Positions 16,869 through 23,430 of a DNA stretch of 50,430 nt are shown here, piece by piece. The stretch spans positions 1 to 50,430 of the forward strand of contig NZ_JACJJL010000026.1 of NCBI RefSeq assembly GCF_016899955.1, written 5' to 3'. Origin of the DNA: Marseilla massiliensis (GTDB taxonomy: Bacteria > Bacteroidota > Bacteroidia > Bacteroidales > Bacteroidaceae). Position 1 is the stretch's first letter, and each line of letters opens with the position of its first letter. Position numbers and translations under genes: made by a program. The notes under the pieces were generated by a model that saw nothing but the letters and a program-made list of their open reading frames with translations, was not told the origin of the DNA and made no database searches.

Positions 16869-17231
16869 TTAATGTTCAAATCTGGCTAAGAACTGTTGCA
16901 GACGGAAGTCCTGCAAGTTCTTTAACGGCGTAGGAGTAAAATTCTCCTGTAGCCTTACTTGTAGCTTACCCAAGCCTTGTGCCGTAAGGTCAAGCTCCAC
17001 TTCCGACAATTCGTTAAGAGAGATATAGCCGTATTCGTCCTCCGCAAGTCCTACCACGATGCCAAAGAGGATAGTGTCGTTCTCTTCTCTCTCACCTTCA
17101 AGGATGAACCAGCGTACCGCTCCAAGAGCGAAGGTAGCACGGCAAACCGCTTCTTTTCCCTTGCCGTCCTGGGAATAAAGGGGATAGCCTTCCAAGGTTT
17201 CCTCCAACTGTGGTGTCATCAGTCTGCTCAT
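16869..17231 (-). CDS. DUF2958 domain protein
   Basis: The product (120 residues from ATG 17231; a TTG at 17240 would add three) matches DUF2958 by pattern: LEETLEGYPLYSQDGKGKEA, then VRWFILEGE..ENDTILFGIVVGL.EDEYGYISLNEL, and a C-terminal LQENFTPTPL. This family is widespread on conjugative elements; its molecular role is unproven. The start codon is one base from the stop of the 55-residue gene upstream, so these leftward genes form one operon. Confidence 0.75.
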   Translation of the reverse strand: MSRLMTPQLEETLEGYPLYSQDGKGKEAVCRATFALGAVRWFILEGEREENDTILFGIVVGLAEDEYGYISLNELSEVELDLTAQGLGKLQVRLQENFTPTPLKNLQDFRLQQFLARFEH

Positions 17232-17232
17232 A

Positions 17233-17400
17233 TCAGTCAAATTCTATTTCGTCGTCATACACTTCTATTTCCGCTCCGCTGCTGAACTGCACGATAAAGC
17301 CTTTTGCAGTCCTGCCCACAATCGTTCCGCGATGGTAGCCACGCCACGGTGTGACCAGTTCGCATTGCTGCCCGTATTCGGGAAAATCTGTTTCATACAT
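17233..17400 (-). CDS. Small hypothetical ICE protein (55 aa)
   Basis: A complete 55-codon frame, ATG at 17400 to TGA at 17233, encodes MYETDFPEYGQQCELVTPWR followed by GYHRGTIVGRTAKGFIVQF and an acidic tail. The pattern of alternating strands (GTIVGRTAKGFIVQF) suggests a small beta barrel. It fits exactly between two genes with 1-bp and 12-bp gaps in the leftward operon, which supports it being real. Function unknown. Confidence 0.6.
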   Translation of the reverse strand: MYETDFPEYGQQCELVTPWRGYHRGTIVGRTAKGFIVQFSSGAEIEVYDDEIEFD

Positions 17401-17412
17401 AATTGAAAAGTT

Positions 17413-17592
17413 TTAGATGGTTGCTTGATAGTAAATTCTCAGTTCAGCGGAAACATTGTAGATGTAGCTGCCACAACGTACCAACAGGCAGTCCTTGCCG
17501 TAGTACAGCCGTTTCATGCCCCTGACGCTTCCGCTCTTGTGGAAGTTGGGAAAGCGGTCTATGCCCACACTCCGGCCTTGCTCGATAGTCAT
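17413..17592 (-). CDS. Small hypothetical ICE protein (59 aa)
   Basis: A complete 59-codon frame, ATG at 17592 to TAA at 17413, encodes a basic protein starting MTIEQGRSVGIDRFPNFHKS and containing GMKRLYYGKDCLLVRCGSYIYN. It is 12 bp ahead of the next leftward gene and heads the operon. I recall similar small proteins in Bacteroidales conjugative elements, but no function. Its upstream region is the first copy of the structured non-coding repeat. Confidence 0.6.
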   Translation of the reverse strand: MTIEQGRSVGIDRFPNFHKSGSVRGMKRLYYGKDCLLVRCGSYIYNVSAELRIYYQATI

Positions 17593-17643
17593 TCTTTTGT
17601 CCGCATAATTCCTTGTGTTTTAAGAATTGGTGAAATCTGATAC

Positions 17644-17914
17644 TTTTCCCTTTTGTGAAACTCTTTTGAGCTTCTTGGTCGGGAAGATCGTTTTTACGTG
17701 CAAACAGCCACTGCGGACACAAGGGAGAATAAGGCAAGCATGAGGCCGGAGAGTGCGGACGGAATACCCCAATTTTGGAGGAATGAGAAAATTTGCGGAA
17801 GGCTTCCGTCAAGCCCTCCAGCCGAAAGCCCATGGCGGTGCTTGACATTTCTCCCGTCCGCAGTAGTTTTGCACGGTAAAACGTACCCGGCCAAGATGCC
17901 CAAAGGTGGCTAAG
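17644..17914 (-). repeat. Non-coding repeat, copy A
   Basis: About 270 bp that align, with gaps, to copy B at 48817-49065. Shared blocks are TTTTCCCTTTTGT, CAAGGG..AA.AAGGC, CGGAATACCC (17760-17769), GCGGAAGGCT (17795-17804) and GCCCA.AGGT near the far end. Between the two 10-mers lies an inverted repeat, AATTTT...AAAATT. It starts 52 bp upstream of a leftward ICE gene, so it could be a structured 5' leader or regulatory DNA. Frames inside it (for example 17694-17903) are not supported as genes. Confidence 0.6.
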
Positions 17915-17956
17915 AAAAACTCCATAAAGCAAGTCCTATTCATAGGATAGCATCCC

Positions 17957-18055
17957 TGTCCAATCTGTTTTCCAAATACCGTTGCCATTGTGAGAGCCTG
18001 CGAAATGGAATGTAGTGGAGTCTTGCAGGCTCTCTCTATAGCAACGGATTGGGAC
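17957..18055. other. Large imperfect hairpin
   Basis: Nested inverted repeats span about 99 bp: GTCCAATC with GATTGGGAC (one bulge), CCGTTGC (17979-17985) with GCAACGG (18041-18047), and GAGAGCCTGC (17992-18001) with GCAGGCTCTC (18025-18034), around a 23-nt loop. It lies in the gene-poor gap between the leftward ICE genes and the BREX operon. It may be a structured RNA, an origin of transfer or a recombination site; nothing in sequence decides. Confidence 0.6.
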
Positions 18056-18128
18056 ACCCAAACCGTTGTAAATTCCTATCAGACGAACTTACTTGGTGTC
18101 ATTGACACGGAATAAGTCGGATGGCTTT

Positions 18129-18263
18129 ATGCATAAGACAGAAGAAGTCCGCAAAATGTTATTGAATGTAGTTTCGGGAAAAGAAACAAGAAGTAGAGAG
18201 TGGCAGATAATTGACGAAATTAGCATTTTCTTGATTGATTCAGATGTTTCTTTCCAATATTAG
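18129..18263 (+). CDS. Possible small ORF (44 aa) before the BREX regulator
   Basis: ATG at 18129 to TAG at 18261-18263 encodes MHKTEEVRKMLLNVVSGKET followed by RSREWQIIDEISIFLIDSD and a short end. The composition is protein-like and helical, and the frame is open upstream to 18072, so it might also be the 3' remnant of a longer gene. No family recognised. It lies 22 bp before the BREX-side -7 box. Low confidence. Confidence 0.3.
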   Translation: MHKTEEVRKMLLNVVSGKETRSREWQIIDEISIFLIDSDVSFQY

Positions 18264-18285
18264 AATGTTCTTGTAGTAATTTTAT

Positions 18286-18293
18286 TATCTTTG
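18286..18293 (+). promoter_or_regulatory. Candidate -7 box of the BREX operon
   Basis: TATCTTTG fits TAnnTTTG and ends 24 bp before the ATG of the XRE regulator. No good TTTG is seen at -33. It is the only such box found just ahead of the long rightward gene series and is the likely site of control by the regulator. Confidence 0.5.
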
Positions 18294-18317
18294 TAGCCAT
18301 ATACATACTGATGCAAT

Positions 18318-18521
18318 ATGGAAAATAAAGACTTAAATCGGTTGAAGGTGGTGCTTGCCGAAAAAAAACGTACCAATAAATGGCTGGCAGAGCAGTTAGG
18401 CAAAGACCCGGCAACCATTTCAAAGTGGTGTACCAACAGTGCACAACCCAACTTGGAAACCCTCATCGAGATTGCCAAATGCCTCGGTGTGACAGTAAAT
18501 GATTTAATACGCCAGGAATGA
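18318..18521 (+). CDS. XRE-family regulator of the BREX operon
   Basis: A 67-residue single-domain Cro/C1-type helix-turn-helix protein: NKWLAEQLGKDPATISKWCT is the helix-turn-helix (about 20-40), followed by QPNLETLIEIAKCLGVTVNDLI, the usual fourth and fifth helices. It heads the BREX operon and its stop overlaps the brxA start (ATGA, 18518-18521). Small XRE regulators are frequent first genes of defence operons in Bacteroidales and probably repress the operon. That role is inferred from position. Confidence 0.85.
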   Translation: MENKDLNRLKVVLAEKKRTNKWLAEQLGKDPATISKWCTNSAQPNLETLIEIAKCLGVTVNDLIRQE

Positions 18522-19159
18522 TTTGTATGCAAAAGAACAATAGTCCATATACTTCCCTGACGGGATGCACGTTTCTCTATTATGAGTTCAAACGCATCCT
18601 TCCCGTCTTGATGAGTGCGGATGCTGAAAAGCTGTTGAAGGAAGAGGTTGAAAACAACCAGATCCTTCAAGTCAATTCCCGCACCTCACGCCAGCGTTTT
18701 GCCGTGGAGTTCAAGCGGCGTTATGCAGCCGTACCAGCACAATTCTGGAGAGAATGGCTGCATTGGAGCGAAGCAGGGCAAAGGGCTGGCCTGTTTTATG
18801 CCATCCTGAAAGCTTATAAGCTCGTATTTGACTTTCATGTCAATGTGGCCATGAAGAAGTGGAACTCCATTGACCATAAGCTCACGGCTGACGACATACA
18901 GATGGAGTTCAACGAAATCTCCGCGCACGATGCTTTTGTGGACGGCTGGTCGGCTGCCACGAAAAAGAAATGTGCCAGCTGCTATCTGACCATCCTGCGG
19001 CAGACCGGATTGCTGCAGGAGAAAACGGACGAGCTGACTCCGGTCAAGCCCGATCCGGAAGAATCGGCTTATTACATCCATACGGGCGAGGAATGGTTTC
19101 TGGAAGCCTGTTTCCTTTATCCGTATGAGATTAACGAAATCAAATCCCATTTGCCATGA
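18518..19159 (+). CDS. brxA: BrxA (DUF1819), BREX type 1
   Basis: This 213-residue protein fits BrxA in length, position and pattern (start YTSLTGCTFLYYEFKRILPV, then RQRFAVEFKRRYAAVPAQFW and a helical core). BrxA is a small DNA-binding component of type 1 BREX, resembling NusB-like folds. The start is fused by ATGA overlap to the regulator (a second ATG is at 18527) and the stop overlaps the brxB start in the same way. Intact. The family call rests on gene order with brxB, brxC, pglX, pglZ and brxL as well as on the sequence. Confidence 0.9.
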   Translation: MICMQKNNSPYTSLTGCTFLYYEFKRILPVLMSADAEKLLKEEVENNQILQVNSRTSRQRFAVEFKRRYAAVPAQFWREWLHWSEAGQRAGLFYAILKAYKLVFDFHVNVAMKKWNSIDHKLTADDIQMEFNEISAHDAFVDGWSAATKKKCASCYLTILRQTGLLQEKTDELTPVKPDPEESAYYIHTGEEWFLEACFLYPYEINEIKSHLP

Positions 19160-19764
19160 AGAGAATGACCGTAGACGAGTTGTATGAGTATCTTTGTTCG
19201 CCGCTGTTCCTCGACGAGAAGAGCGGCAACATCTTCTACAACTATTACATATACCAGTATCCTGCCAGCCAGGAATACGAGATGCGCCGGCAGATACAGG
19301 AGTTCAAGCAGAAGCTGGAACGTCCCACCAACTTTGTCAACGCCCTGGTGTTGGATTTGTTCCGTGTGTTCTGCGAGTATCTCCAGAATGAGAAGTTCGG
19401 CGACACGTCGTTGCTGGAAGACACGTTCGAGGGCGACAGGCTCCATCCCGACATGGTGACCACGGAACTGACTTCGGAGGCGAACTCCGACAACTTCATC
19501 CGCTTTGTGCGCGATAAGATTGAAGCCCACATGGCTCTGAACGACGGCTACAACAAGCCTTACGTGTTCATCCACGGCATCGGCAAGATGTTCCCTTACC
19601 TGCGTACCAACGTGTTTCTCACCCGGTACGAGAAATACAATGATACCTCGCGGTATAAGATTATCCTCTTCTATCCGGGACATCAGGAGGGAAATTCCTT
19701 CAGTCTGTTCGACATACTGGAGGATTCCCATACCTACCGTGCCATCTTATTAGTCAACAAATAA
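19156..19764 (+). CDS. brxB: BrxB (DUF1788), BREX type 1
   Basis: A 202-residue protein of the DUF1788/BrxB family. Visible are the N-terminal PLFLDEKSGNIFYNYYIYQY region, a central FIHGIGKMFPYLR, and RYKIILFYPGHQEGNSFSLFD near the C-terminus, all typical of the family. Its exact function in BREX is unknown, but it is needed with BrxC and PglZ in characterised systems. It starts 4 bp inside brxA and ends 10 bp before brxC. Confidence 0.92.
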   Translation: MKRMTVDELYEYLCSPLFLDEKSGNIFYNYYIYQYPASQEYEMRRQIQEFKQKLERPTNFVNALVLDLFRVFCEYLQNEKFGDTSLLEDTFEGDRLHPDMVTTELTSEANSDNFIRFVRDKIEAHMALNDGYNKPYVFIHGIGKMFPYLRTNVFLTRYEKYNDTSRYKIILFYPGHQEGNSFSLFDILEDSHTYRAILLVNK

Positions 19765-19774
19765 CGCTTCCGAT

Positions 19775-22700
19775 ATGAAATTCAAAGAACTATATTCAAA
19801 AGGTCTCGACCGCAAAGTGAATCCGGCTGTGTCGGCATCCGACCTCAGTGAAGATACCGTGATGACTGAAATCGTGGAATACGTGTTCACCGAAGAAATC
19901 GTCATCAACCTCTATGACATCCTGGTCAATATCCGCCAGAACCAAGGCAGCCACGTAGGCATTTGGATTAACGGCTATTTCGGTACGGGTAAGTCCCACT
20001 TCCTGAAATATGTCAGCTACTGCCTCAATGCCCATTACAGCGAAATGGCTTTCATGCGTCTGGAAGAAGCCATCGAGGAAATCATGCGCAATTCCAATGG
20101 CATGACCAAGCTCGACGACCACGGCGTTTCCCTTTCTGAAATCCAAGCGTTGAAGAAATGGTATTCCACGCAGGCCGATGTGCAGATGGTGATGTTCAAC
20201 ATCGGCGACGTACACGATGCCAACGCCAACCAGGCCCAGGCATTCACCACCATCTTCTGGAACCAGTTCAACGCGCAGCGTGGCTACAATTCGTTCAACC
20301 TCGCTTTGGCGCAGTATCTGGAAAAGGCGTTGGACGATGACGGCAAGTTCGGCGAGTTCAAGGATTATCTGAAATCCAAAGGTTATGATTGGGAACGTAA
20401 CATCTCACGTTTTGCCGCCGGGCGGTTAGACCTGGCCTTGCAGATGGCCAAGGAGGTAGACCCCACGCTGGCTACAGATGTTATTCGTACCAAAATTCTA
20501 AACAACGACATCAACGTATCTGTGGAATCGTTTGCGGCGGAGATGAAGGAATATATTGACGCCAAGCACAACCGCAACTTCCGCTTGCTCTTCTTTGTCG
20601 ATGAGGTGAGCCAGTTCATTGGCGAGCACCGCGACCTCCTGCTACAACTCCAATCGCTTGTCAAGCGGTTGGAAGAAGTCTGCGAGTCGCGGGTATGGAT
20701 AGCCTGCACCGCCCAACAGACACTGGAAGAGGTGGTGAGCCACGTGGGCGGCAGCACCACCAACCCGGAGGATGAGGTCGGAAAGATTCTCGGACGTTTC
20801 GAGGTACGCGCTTCCCTGCAAGGCACTTCGCCGGAGTATATCACGCAGAAGCGTATCCTCGACAAGAAAGGCGAAGCGGAAGTGATGCTGGCCGACATGT
20901 ATGCGAAGGACAAGGCCAAGCTCGACGCGCAGTTTGTCCTGCCCAGCACCTACAAGACCTATCGCGACAAGGACAACTTCGTGGCCTACTATCCGTTTGT
21001 GCCCTACCAGTTCCAGCTCATCAAGAAAGTGCTCGACTCCTTCGAGACCATGAACTATGTGGACAAGCAGGTGAAGGGCAACGAGCGTTCGCTCATCAAC
21101 ATTACCTATTCCATCGCCCGTGAGACGCAGGACATGGAGGTGGGTGAGTTCATCCCGTTCGATAAGTTCTTTGGCGCGATGGTACAAGGCTCCATGCAGC
21201 ACCTGGGGCAGCGGGCTTTCGAGAACGCACGCCAGGCACTCGATGTCATCGAGGACGAGAAGAAACAGGCGTTCTACCGCCGCGTGGTCCATATCCTCTT
21301 TATGATATGTAACTTGAAGGAGGAAGACAAGCAGCAGTTCTCCGCCACCATCGACAATGTGGTCACCCTGCTCATGTCGAAAGTGGATGCCAGCAAGGCG
21401 GCCATCAAGCAGGAAGTGTCTGCCGTCCTGGCCTATCTCATCGACAAGGCCGTCATCCGGAAGGTGAAGACCGACGCAGGCAGCGAAATCTACGAGTTCT
21501 TTACCGAGGAAGAGTCGAAGGTGGCCCAGATTATCAAGAACCAGCAGGTGGACAGCAACACCTACAGCGACGAGCTGCGCAATATCTTCTTCGCTCATTT
21601 CGGCAATCCGTCCAACAAGGAGCAGTTCGCCACCCGTTCCTTCACGGTGGGCATCAGCATCGACGGACGGAATTACCTCAGTAATAATGCGGACATCCAA
21701 GTGGACTTCGTGACAACGGCCAGCACGGACAACCCCGACCAGTATGCCTTCAGCCTGAACAACAGTCCGCAAGGCACTCACTTGGTGTTCTTCCTTTACC
21801 CGTTGCTCAAGGAGAACCAGGAACTCCGCGCCAACTTTCTTTACTATTGCCGGGTGCAGCGGTTCGCCCAGGAGCCTGCCATCAGCGAGGAACGCCAGCG
21901 CACCAAGGAAATCTTCAAGCAACGTGCCAAGGAACTTTACGAAAAGGAAATCAAGCCCCAGTTCCAGCAGATGCTCGACACCTGTCCCGTCATCTCCTGC
22001 GCCAACGCCCTCTCGCCTTCCGAGACGGGAACGGCACGGAAGGCTGAGCGTTACAAAACCCTCCTGGCTCGACACATGGAGACGCTTTATCCATTCGCCA
22101 AGCTCGCAGACAATCGGGAAGTGCCACGCACCAACCCCGAACTGTCAGCCAAGATACTCCGCCCGATAGATCCGGGTCTGCTTGTGACTCCCACTGCGGC
22201 AGAGGAGAAGGTGAAGAACTGGCTTGACCGCCAGCCGCACGATGTCACCGTGGCCGATGCCTTGCGACAGTTTGCCCGTGTACCTTACGGTTGGAGCGAT
22301 TTCGCCACCATCTATTTCCTGAACGAGTTGGTGCGCCGCCATCTCTATGCCTACAACTACATGGGCAACCCCAACGTGAGCCGTGAGGACACGGCCCGGA
22401 ACATTGTGCGCGATGCCGCGAAGTTCACCGTCGAACGGGCCAAGGCCATCTCGCAGGAACTGCTCAACGCATTCATCGAGGCGTGGAAGCACATCTTCAA
22501 CGTGGTCTCCGTGAAGGGCAGCAACGACAGCACGGAGCTGTTCCGGGCTTGCAAGGAGACCGATGACAGTGCGCTCAACCAGCTATTGAAGAACTATCGC
22601 GACCTTTCACGTAAAATCAACGGATGCCCCTTCGCGCATACCATCGACGAGGCCATCACCCTGATGGAGCAATGGCTCACGGTGCGCGATCCTCAGAAGT

Positions 22701-23428
22701 TCTTCGAGACCATCATTGCCGCCCGTGACGAAGCCGCCTGTCTGTTCGACCGCTGCAAGAGCATCAACATGTTCTACGGCGAACAGTACGACCGCTACAA
22801 CGGGGTGTGCAAATTCATTGATGACAACCGCGACAACTTCGACTTCCTTCCGGCGGAGGGCCAGGAAACTGTCGCCGCCCTGCGTGCCATCCACACAGAT
22901 GAAGAACCTTGGACGAAGATGCCTGCCTACATTAAGATGAGGAAGGCCATAGAGACACAGCTGCAGCAGAAACGCAAGGAACTGGTGGAAACCGTCACCG
23001 CCCGCTACAACGCCGTGTTCGACGAACTGGAGAAGTATGCCGGAGAGATGCACGTGGCCCGCGACAAGTTTGCCCGTCGTGACAGTACCATTGCCCTGAA
23101 TACCCGGACGAACAACTTTTACGCCCTGCAGGCAAATGCCGACACCTCGGCTTTCTACGAGGAACAGATGCACCGCATCAATGCCGCCATTCCTTCGAAG
23201 CCCTATACGCCTCCGACACCGCCTGCCAATGGAGGCGGCTCGGTACACGATGACGGCGGACAGCCAGCACCTCCACAGCCCAGGCCGCGTGTGCGGAAGA
23301 TTGTCCGTTTGAACACGCACACCACCGAACCGATGCACACCGAGGCCGATGTAGACCGCTACTTGCAGTCGCTCAAGGTGCAACTGATGCGGTATATCAA
23401 TGAAGACAACGACATTATAGTAAGCTAA
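19775..23428 (+). CDS. brxC: BrxC P-loop ATPase, BREX type 1
   Basis: The 1217-residue protein is the large BREX ATPase (PglY/BrxC, DUF499-like). Walker A is GYFGTGKS (residues 67-74) and Walker B is LLFFVDEVSQF (about 269-279), followed by a VWIACTAQQTLEEV sensor segment. The rest is the long helical body usual for BrxC, with a low-complexity proline/glycine linker near residues 1148-1175 (PPTPPANGGGSVHDDGG) before the C-terminal piece. Length is normal. It lies between brxB (10 bp) and pglX (2 bp). A 477-codon antisense frame over it is a codon-bias shadow. Confidence 0.93.
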   Translation: MKFKELYSKGLDRKVNPAVSASDLSEDTVMTEIVEYVFTEEIVINLYDILVNIRQNQGSHVGIWINGYFGTGKSHFLKYVSYCLNAHYSEMAFMRLEEAIEEIMRNSNGMTKLDDHGVSLSEIQALKKWYSTQADVQMVMFNIGDVHDANANQAQAFTTIFWNQFNAQRGYNSFNLALAQYLEKALDDDGKFGEFKDYLKSKGYDWERNISRFAAGRLDLALQMAKEVDPTLATDVIRTKILNNDINVSVESFAAEMKEYIDAKHNRNFRLLFFVDEVSQFIGEHRDLLLQLQSLVKRLEEVCESRVWIACTAQQTLEEVVSHVGGSTTNPEDEVGKILGRFEVRASLQGTSPEYITQKRILDKKGEAEVMLADMYAKDKAKLDAQFVLPSTYKTYRDKDNFVAYYPFVPYQFQLIKKVLDSFETMNYVDKQVKGNERSLINITYSIARETQDMEVGEFIPFDKFFGAMVQGSMQHLGQRAFENARQALDVIEDEKKQAFYRRVVHILFMICNLKEEDKQQFSATIDNVVTLLMSKVDASKAAIKQEVSAVLAYLIDKAVIRKVKTDAGSEIYEFFTEEESKVAQIIKNQQVDSNTYSDELRNIFFAHFGNPSNKEQFATRSFTVGISIDGRNYLSNNADIQVDFVTTASTDNPDQYAFSLNNSPQGTHLVFFLYPLLKENQELRANFLYYCRVQRFAQEPAISEERQRTKEIFKQRAKELYEKEIKPQFQQMLDTCPVISCANALSPSETGTARKAERYKTLLARHMETLYPFAKLADNREVPRTNPELSAKILRPIDPGLLVTPTAAEEKVKNWLDRQPHDVTVADALRQFARVPYGWSDFATIYFLNELVRRHLYAYNYMGNPNVSREDTARNIVRDAAKFTVERAKAISQELLNAFIEAWKHIFNVVSVKGSNDSTELFRACKETDDSALNQLLKNYRDLSRKINGCPFAHTIDEAITLMEQWLTVRDPQKFFETIIAARDEAACLFDRCKSINMFYGEQYDRYNGVCKFIDDNRDNFDFLPAEGQETVAALRAIHTDEEPWTKMPAYIKMRKAIETQLQQKRKELVETVTARYNAVFDELEKYAGEMHVARDKFARRDSTIALNTRTNNFYALQANADTSAFYEEQMHRINAAIPSKPYTPPTPPANGGGSVHDDGGQPAPPQPRPRVRKIVRLNTHTTEPMHTEADVDRYLQSLKVQLMRYINEDNDIIVS

Positions 23429-23430
23429 GC

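Noticed and set aside
17694..17903. Leftward 69-codon frame in repeat copy A
   Set aside because: Not kept in copy B beyond a few residues; base pairing rather than coding is conserved.
20642..22075. Long leftward frame of 477 codons over brxC
   Set aside because: It is antisense to a confident gene, rich in His/Leu/Val repeats typical of mirrored GC-rich codons, and has no domain pattern.
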